A DNA stretch of 64,000 nucleotides from Dichomitus squalens LYAD-421 SS1 (lineage: Eukaryota > Basidiomycota > Agaricomycetes > Polyporales > Polyporaceae), in NCBI RefSeq assembly GCF_000275845.1, contig NW_006766891.1, forward strand, positions 975,469 through 1,039,468, given 5' to 3'. This document shows, one piece after another, positions 58,234-64,000 of the stretch; position 1 is the first letter of the stretch; every line of letters begins with the position of its first letter. The position numbers were made by a program, and so were the translations under genes. Under the pieces are notes generated by a model. That model worked only from the letters and a program-made list of their open reading frames with translations. It had not been told where the DNA came from and made no database searches.

Positions 58234-61200
58234 TCACTTCAACGAAAGAGATCCACCATACCTCTTCCTCGCAGCCGCGTCCATCTTCGCCTTCACCTCT
58301 CTGAACGCCCTCCACCACGCCCTGCCCACATACTCCGACGTCACCCTCTTCGGCCTTGCCCCGACCTCCGCATCCCCTTCAACCTCCGGCGCGTGCTCCC
58401 ATGCCCCAAAGTGCCTCCTCAGCAGCACAAGCCACCACTTCACGACCGCGACCGCCTTCTCGACCCCAGAGTCCGCCGACAGGTCCCCGTCCACGCTCTG
58501 CACCAAGAACTTCGCGAAATAGTCCACATCCCGCTGGTTCGGCGCGTGCTCTGTGAAGCTCCCAACCCAGCTCTCGATCACCGCCTGCAGGTCCTCCTTC
58601 TCCCTAAAGCAGAGCTTCTCGCCCTTCGCCTTGCCTTGTTGTTTGAGCGTGGGTGCCGCGAGGTACACCGCTTTGGGCGCGGGCGGCGGGCGGAAGACGA
58701 TCCCAGGGGACTTGGACGACCGCCCGCGGGGGCCGCTCGAGGGCTTCAGCACTTTGCGCGTGCCGACGTGTACTGTCACCCCTGGCGCGCGGTGCGCGGC
58801 CAGCTGCTCGCGCTGCATCTCTGGTGGGAGCGCTGCGAAGACCTCGGGATCGATGCCGTACTTGCGGAGCTCGCGCTCAGAGACTTTGACCGATGATGCG
58901 TATACACGGTGGCCGAAGAGCTTGTTCGTGGGCGAAAGGAAGGGCCGGTTGCGGGGCGCAAGCTGCTGCGTTATGCGCTTGACGTTCGTGCTTTTCAGGG
59001 TCGATTTCTTCCGTGGCGCAGGTTCTGCAGCGGGAGACCGGTCTTTGGGTGCTGGACCAGCCTGAGGAGTGGCAGAGCGACGCTTGTATTCCGCCTCGAG
59101 CTCCTTTCGAAGGTCCTCGGGCAGCGCTTCGAAGACAGACATGTCGACCTGGGAGAACGACGGTAGGTCGATGTTGGCGTTCGCAGGTGCGGCGGCCTTG
59201 ACCGTACTCCGAATAATTTCGATGTCACTGTCTTGCGACGGAGGCTGGACGGCAATTTGAGGTGCTGTGGCTCGACTCGTTGAAGGCTCTCCGGCACCGC
59301 TCTGCTTACTCGCCTCAACACGTTTGAAGGGGAGCAGCGCTTGGCCGAGCTCGGCCTCCTGGGAACCAGATCCCTTCTCCAACTTCTGGATTTGAATTGA
59401 GACACCACGCAGCTCCTTCGGGTCGAAGTTGAAGCTCTTGAGCATCCTCCAGGCGTGCTCCCCGATGATCTTCTCATCGCTAGTTGCTCGTCCTCCAGGA
59501 GCGATGAGAGGGATCTGCTTGTTATGTGCTTCGCATATGCCATGTCCCATGAACTGTTGAAAACGTGCCATGTGAGCAAGAGCTTCGACACCGCACCAGG
59601 TCGTACGCGGACAACACGAACCTTGGGGGCCTCAACCGGTGCATTAGGATCTCGGGTGAGAACCTTGAGGGTGATGGAACGACCTCGCATGTCGATACTC
59701 TGCAGTCTGCGAGAGACCTCCTCTGCCATCTGGTACACGAAAGTCTCCGCTTGCTCGTTGTTCTCAAACCGGATACCGTACTGTAGGCGGGCGTCGTCAG
59801 ACACAGGGCGGAACAAGTGGGAGGGAGAACGCACGTTAATATCGCAAGAAACCGACTTCCGCGGCTTGTCGCTCTCCAGCCTCCTATCGTCGATGCCTCG
59901 CAGGGCCTTGTACAGCGTCTCCCCTGTGCCCTTGCCGAGTGCTTCACACAGAACAGCCCTGCTCTTCTTCATCAACTGCCCCAAGTTTGCCGTCCCGAGT
60001 TTCTCCTCAGCTTTCTGACGAGTCGAGTAGCCAAACCCGTGGAGTGCATCGATATCGAGCGGCGCAAGCTGCTCCGCCACGTCTTCCGGACGCAGGTGGT
60101 ATGATCCGCCAGGTTTCGCCTTCCGAGACGCCACCCTGGCCAGCATGATGTTGTGCGCTATTCCGATACTCACTGCAGTGCAGTCGTTAGCCGGACAGTA
60201 GTGAGGAGACAGACATGCCTAAGTGCCGACCTTCACAGCCCGTGACCTTTCTCACTTGCGCCCTGATCGACTCCGCAAAATCCTTGGCAGGATCGCTTCC
60301 GTCATCCATGCGGTCCGGACGTTGAGCGAGCTCGGCGCGTATGCGTGTGACGCTGCTGGTCACGTCGATGAGGGCCTCGTCCACAGACACCGCCTGGAGG
60401 TCGTCAGCGTGCGCCATGAGAATGGTGTAGAACTGCAGCGAGAACTGCTTATATCTGAGAAAGGGCGTGAATGAGACCAAGGTCACAGGCTGACAGCATC
60501 AATAGCACGCGCCTCTGGAACTCATACGGGATCGTGATGACCGCCGGGCAGAGCTTGCGAGCCTGCTGGAGACTGCATCGAAAGCGATGTGAGTTACGCA
60601 GACGTCTGTGGCGAATCTAAGAGACACACCTCATCCCGCCCTTGATACCAAATTCTCGCGCCTCGTAGCTCGCACTAGCGATCTCGCTCGTGCTCGCCGC
60701 TCCCCCCGTCGATCCTTGCGAATGGCAGACGACGACCGGCTTCCCGCGCAGATGCGGCCGGTCGACGAGACCCGCGGACACGAAGAAGCTGTCAAAATCG
60801 CAGTGCATGATGATGACCCGCTCCTCGTCCACTGCCTTCTCCTTGCCCTTCCCCTTCCCCTGAGCCGCCCTCTTGACCAGCCTCGCACCCTTCATGCTCA
60901 CGTCCCCCTCCAGCTCCGTGCTCCCCAACCCGTGCCCACCCAGGTTCTCCCGCACGATCCGCTCCACGGCCTCCTGGCTCGCACTCCTTGCCACACCTTC
61001 CGCGCCGCCCTCGCCCCCGCCCGCGCTAGCCCTACGCTCCCCCGCCGCCTTCTTCCACGTCTCAGCCCCCCCGCTCTCCGCCCGCTCCTGCGCCTCCGCG
61101 ACGAGGTTCTTCAGCTCCGCCTTCCACGCCGACAGGTGGTGCAGCCGCGAGTTCCTGTAGTACCCCTCGATGAAGTCCGGCGCGACGGACGTGTGCGCCG

Positions 61201-62424
61201 CGCGCCACGCCGGGTCCTTCATCGCGCGCTCCGCGTGCGGGTTCGACTTGTGCGCGGCGTAGCCCGGCACGCGCGCCGCGTGCTCGGGAGTGGTGGGGTC
61301 GGTTGTGAAGGGGGCGCGGGACGAGGGCGTCGTCGGGACGGGCTTGTGGGGGGCGAAGGGCATCTTCTGGGGTGTCTGTGGAGGGGAGGGCGTCCCGGAG
61401 ATTTGTGAGGGCTCGGGCTGGCTGGCTTGCCAGTCCCCGTCTTCGTCGTCGTTGTCGACGGCCATGGGCGGATCTGCGCCCCCGGCCCTTGACCCGCTCG
61501 CGGTGGCTTGCGCGATGGGAGGAGGCCGCTTCGTTTGGGTGACAAAGTTGCCGAAGAGCGACTTCTGGGGAGCCTTGCGGCCTTGGGTTGCCTCCACCCT
61601 CTCGCCTGGGCGGAAGACATAATTCTGCCAAGGGAGGAGGGTGCCCGCCTTGAGGCTGTCGAGGAGCCAATCCGGCTTGACGACCTTCATGTACTTGAAC
61701 TCGCGGACTTTGGCGGGAGTGAGCGAGCAGGTGATGATGTGGGTCCTGAGAGAACCCTCAGAGGCATGGAAGGTGCTCGGGAGAAAAGGGAACGTACACA
61801 AGCGACTTCTTGTCCAGGTAGGGATGGTAGATACCGCCATTCTGAACTATCATCTTCCGCAGGTCTTGCACAGACGGCTCCGTCCAACCATTGATCTGCA
61901 GCGTTGGTCAGCCATGCCGCACGCACGAGAGAATAGACAGGACGTACATAGATCTGAAGGCCGGCGAAGATTCTGCTCTTTGGAGTAGTCTCATCCTCGT
62001 CATCCTCTATCTCTCGGTTCTGAACTTGCAGCTTCGCGCGCTTCCTAACCATATACTCCCCAAACTCTCCGAATCGCGACGCGCCATAGGTGTATGACTG
62101 CAGATACGCCTCATCGTGTCCTCTATCGTTCCCATCCACAGCGTTGAGGACGCTGTGATACTGCGCGCCATCTTCGTCATCAGCGTATAGGTCGTCATCT
62201 GGCGAGCGTTGCCGCTTCAAGGTTCGCTGAGTCGGAGACGGCGGCTCATCCGGATCCACGAACGGGTCTTGTGCCAAGTCGACAATCGTGGGCTTGGTAG
62301 GGGCAGCTTTGATGGGGCTAGGCGCTGCGTCCCCTGGTATTGCTACTTGAGTGATAGCCTTGAGGAATTCGGGGTCATCGTCGAAATAGTCAGACGAGTG
62401 GTTGCTGCCCTGAGTTAGAGCCAT
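58234..62424 (-). CDS. REV1: DNA repair protein Rev1 (translesion deoxycytidyl transferase)
   Basis: Rev1 inserts dCMP opposite abasic sites and scaffolds polymerase zeta and other Y-family polymerases. The gene starts at MALTQGSNHSSDYFDDDPEF and is split by several short introns. In order: an acidic N-terminus; a BRCT domain (INGWTEP, then YMKVVKPDWLLDSLKAG); a long low-complexity linker; the Y-family catalytic core with HCDFDSFFVSAGL and AVSVDEALIDVT; a little-finger region; two ubiquitin-binding motifs (VFEALPEDLRKEL and VFAALPPEMQREQ); and the Rev1 C-terminal interaction domain (AVIESWVGSFTEHAPNQRDV to KWWLVLLRRHF). An apparent frame change near 59554-59621 is an intron: splicing gives EAPK-FMGHGICEAHNK. 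All catalytic acidic residues I can identify are present. Confidence 0.92.
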
Positions 62425-64000
62425 CACAAAGTCGTAGATCGCTAGTAGTACATGTGTCTTGATATGCGCTTGATATAAGATCCTTTGAACAGAGAAGGGG
62501 GTATAGAATTATGGAGGGCAAGCATCATTGAGTCAGGAGTAGTCTCAGGACATCGTCGCGGTGGCTGGTATCGTAAGCGGCGGACAATTCCTTACAGCCG
62601 CTTGTCGTGAGAGCGCCGCGCCGCATCTCACGCATTTGCCTGTTTTCCCCTCCTAAGCGCCCCCAAAGGGACTTCGGACGACGATATCTCCTCGACAGCT
62701 CAATGTAACCACTTCATTCTTGCGTATTCTGGCTCAGGATTACGACGCGCAGGGCACGGTATTGTATCGAAGTTGCGCCAACTCGACGTCACCAACTTCT
62801 GGGCATTCCCGCTCTTCCAGCTCCCTACTCGACTCGGACAGCGTTGTTGGCTGAATGGTATGGCGTACTCTCCCGTAAATTGTCGGAATGGTGAAGACAA
62901 GACGCTACCGAGGGCTCTGTGTCAAAAGGCGGAGTGTCCAGCGACAATCACGTCCACCATAGGGTGGGCTCGGGTGGCAGCCCTCTTGGGCCAGCTCAAA
63001 GTCCTCGTCGGGGAGCACCAGACACCATGACTTTGTGAGTAATCTGCACCTCCATAATCACTGTGGTCTTGCAAGGCATTAGGGGCCATGTAGTCACTGT
63101 TGAGTAGGAGGGAGGAACAGACGAGGTGGGTAGATTGGAACTGCAAAGGAGAGCTTGTAGAACACTACAATTGGCAACCAGCACAATTACATGGGTTTGT
63201 AGGCTTACAGTGGACATATGTGACATGATTCGTAGCAAAGATGTGTTGGGTTTGATGATATACGACAGAGTGGTATAGTAGGCATGCGCCAGACCCTTCG
63301 CAGAATGGAGAAAATGTACATCATGGACCTCTTCTGCACCATATGCCCTCCGTGACATCCGCCAACGGCTTCCAGTGAGCCCTCCAGGTATCTCCATGTG
63401 ATGTTAAGGAAATATGTGCGATGGATGCAGGAGACGGCATGAAATCGACTGAAAGCAGGTGAATCGCCCGTTGGACGAGTTGCTAACTTGAAACCGGTAC
63501 CGTTCCCTGCGCGTCGTAATCCTGAGCGAGAATACGCAAGAATGAAGTGGTTAGATTGAGCTGTCGAAGAGATATCGTCGTCCGAAGCAGTGTTGTTACG
63601 GGTCAAGTCAAGGGTCATGACTTTTTGTCAATGGGTGACCGGTCACCGAGTGACCCGGTCATGACCGCTTGTCAAGGGTTAGCACGTGATATCTCCGGGG
63701 TGTCCGAGTGTGCTGATGGCAGCATGGCGGGCGGCAGTCTTGTGGTTGTGCTTGGGCCCAGGCGGTGCTCATTGTCGTACCTCGCAGAAATGTTCCCTGA
63801 TGGCACGCCTGGCTCCAATGTGTGGCATGGGGCGTGGGACGATGAAGGATTGAGTCGCAGTTGATGATAGCTGTAGGGGATACGGTACTCAGTCTCATGG
63901 GTCGCCTCATTTTCTCTATCATACCGTTTCCTACCACTTGCGCTGGCGGAAAACATTCAACTTACGAATGAGATTTGGAAGTGTGGGACATACACCCATG
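62425..64000. other. gene-poor window end
   Basis: REV1 promoter at the left. Open stretches at 62700-63030 and 63205-63618 lack domains and consistent splice structure. The repeat/palindrome cluster at 63608-63685 is described separately. Confidence 0.4.
63608..63685. repeat. Short palindromes within a ~45-nt direct repeat
   Basis: GGTGACCGGTCACC (63634-63647) and CGGTCATGACCG (63656-63667) are exact palindromes. A pattern ggtcatgac followed by ttgtcaa.gggt occurs twice about 45 nt apart. No coding frame accompanies them. Confidence 0.6.

Noticed and set aside
58995..60173. Apparent frameshift in the middle of REV1
   Set aside because: A 68-nt GT-AG intron at 59554-59621 restores the expected EAPK-FMGHG sequence, so no break is needed.

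Overview
The window looks like a gene-dense contig of a filamentous basidiomycete, almost certainly an Agaricomycete. The coding regions are broken by many short GT-AG introns of about 50-80 nt. Gene content includes FunK1 fungal-type kinases, several cerato-platanins, DUF6699 proteins, an Agaricomycete-style F-box protein, an OPT oligopeptide transporter and Glyoxalase-like VOC proteins. I see no rRNA, tRNA, CRISPR or bacterial feature. The exact species cannot be named from sequence alone.

Layout. 0-9 kb holds housekeeping genes: the 3' part of an Ariadne-type RBR ubiquitin ligase (+), the copper chaperone COX17 (-) and a CBM21 glycogen-targeting subunit of protein phosphatase 1 (-), then about 3.4 kb with no recognisable gene. 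9-24 kb is an accessory, duplication-rich block. It has two tandem Glyoxalase-like genes (-) separated by an internally deleted Tc1/mariner-like transposon, two tandem FunK1 kinase genes (+) that share exon structure and upstream DNA, one cerato-platanin between them (-), and a MITE-like element. 24-35 kb holds a conserved hypothetical gene (-), the ALG2 mannosyltransferase (+), another hypothetical gene (+) and an OPT transporter (+).

35-44 kb holds an F-box region running into a WD40 propeller (-), with an in-frame stop in the F-box part. It also has calcipressin (-) and the CCDC124/Lso2-type ribosome factor (-), the latter preceded by a decayed, intron-retaining partial copy of itself. 44-54 kb holds three more cerato-platanins (one +, two tandem -) and two DUF6699 proteins in divergent orientation. 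54-64 kb holds a large cysteine-rich single-pass membrane protein (-) and the translesion polymerase REV1 (-), followed by about 1.6 kb without a gene.

The genes do not form one pathway. Housekeeping genes (ubiquitin ligation, copper delivery to cytochrome oxidase, glycogen control, N-glycan assembly, calcineurin control, ribosome dormancy, translesion synthesis) are interspersed with lineage-specific secreted and signalling families. The most unusual aspects are the repeated local duplication followed by decay (FunK1 pair, relic cerato-platanin promoter, CCDC124 pseudogene, cerato-platanin pair) and the F-box/WD40 fusion candidate.
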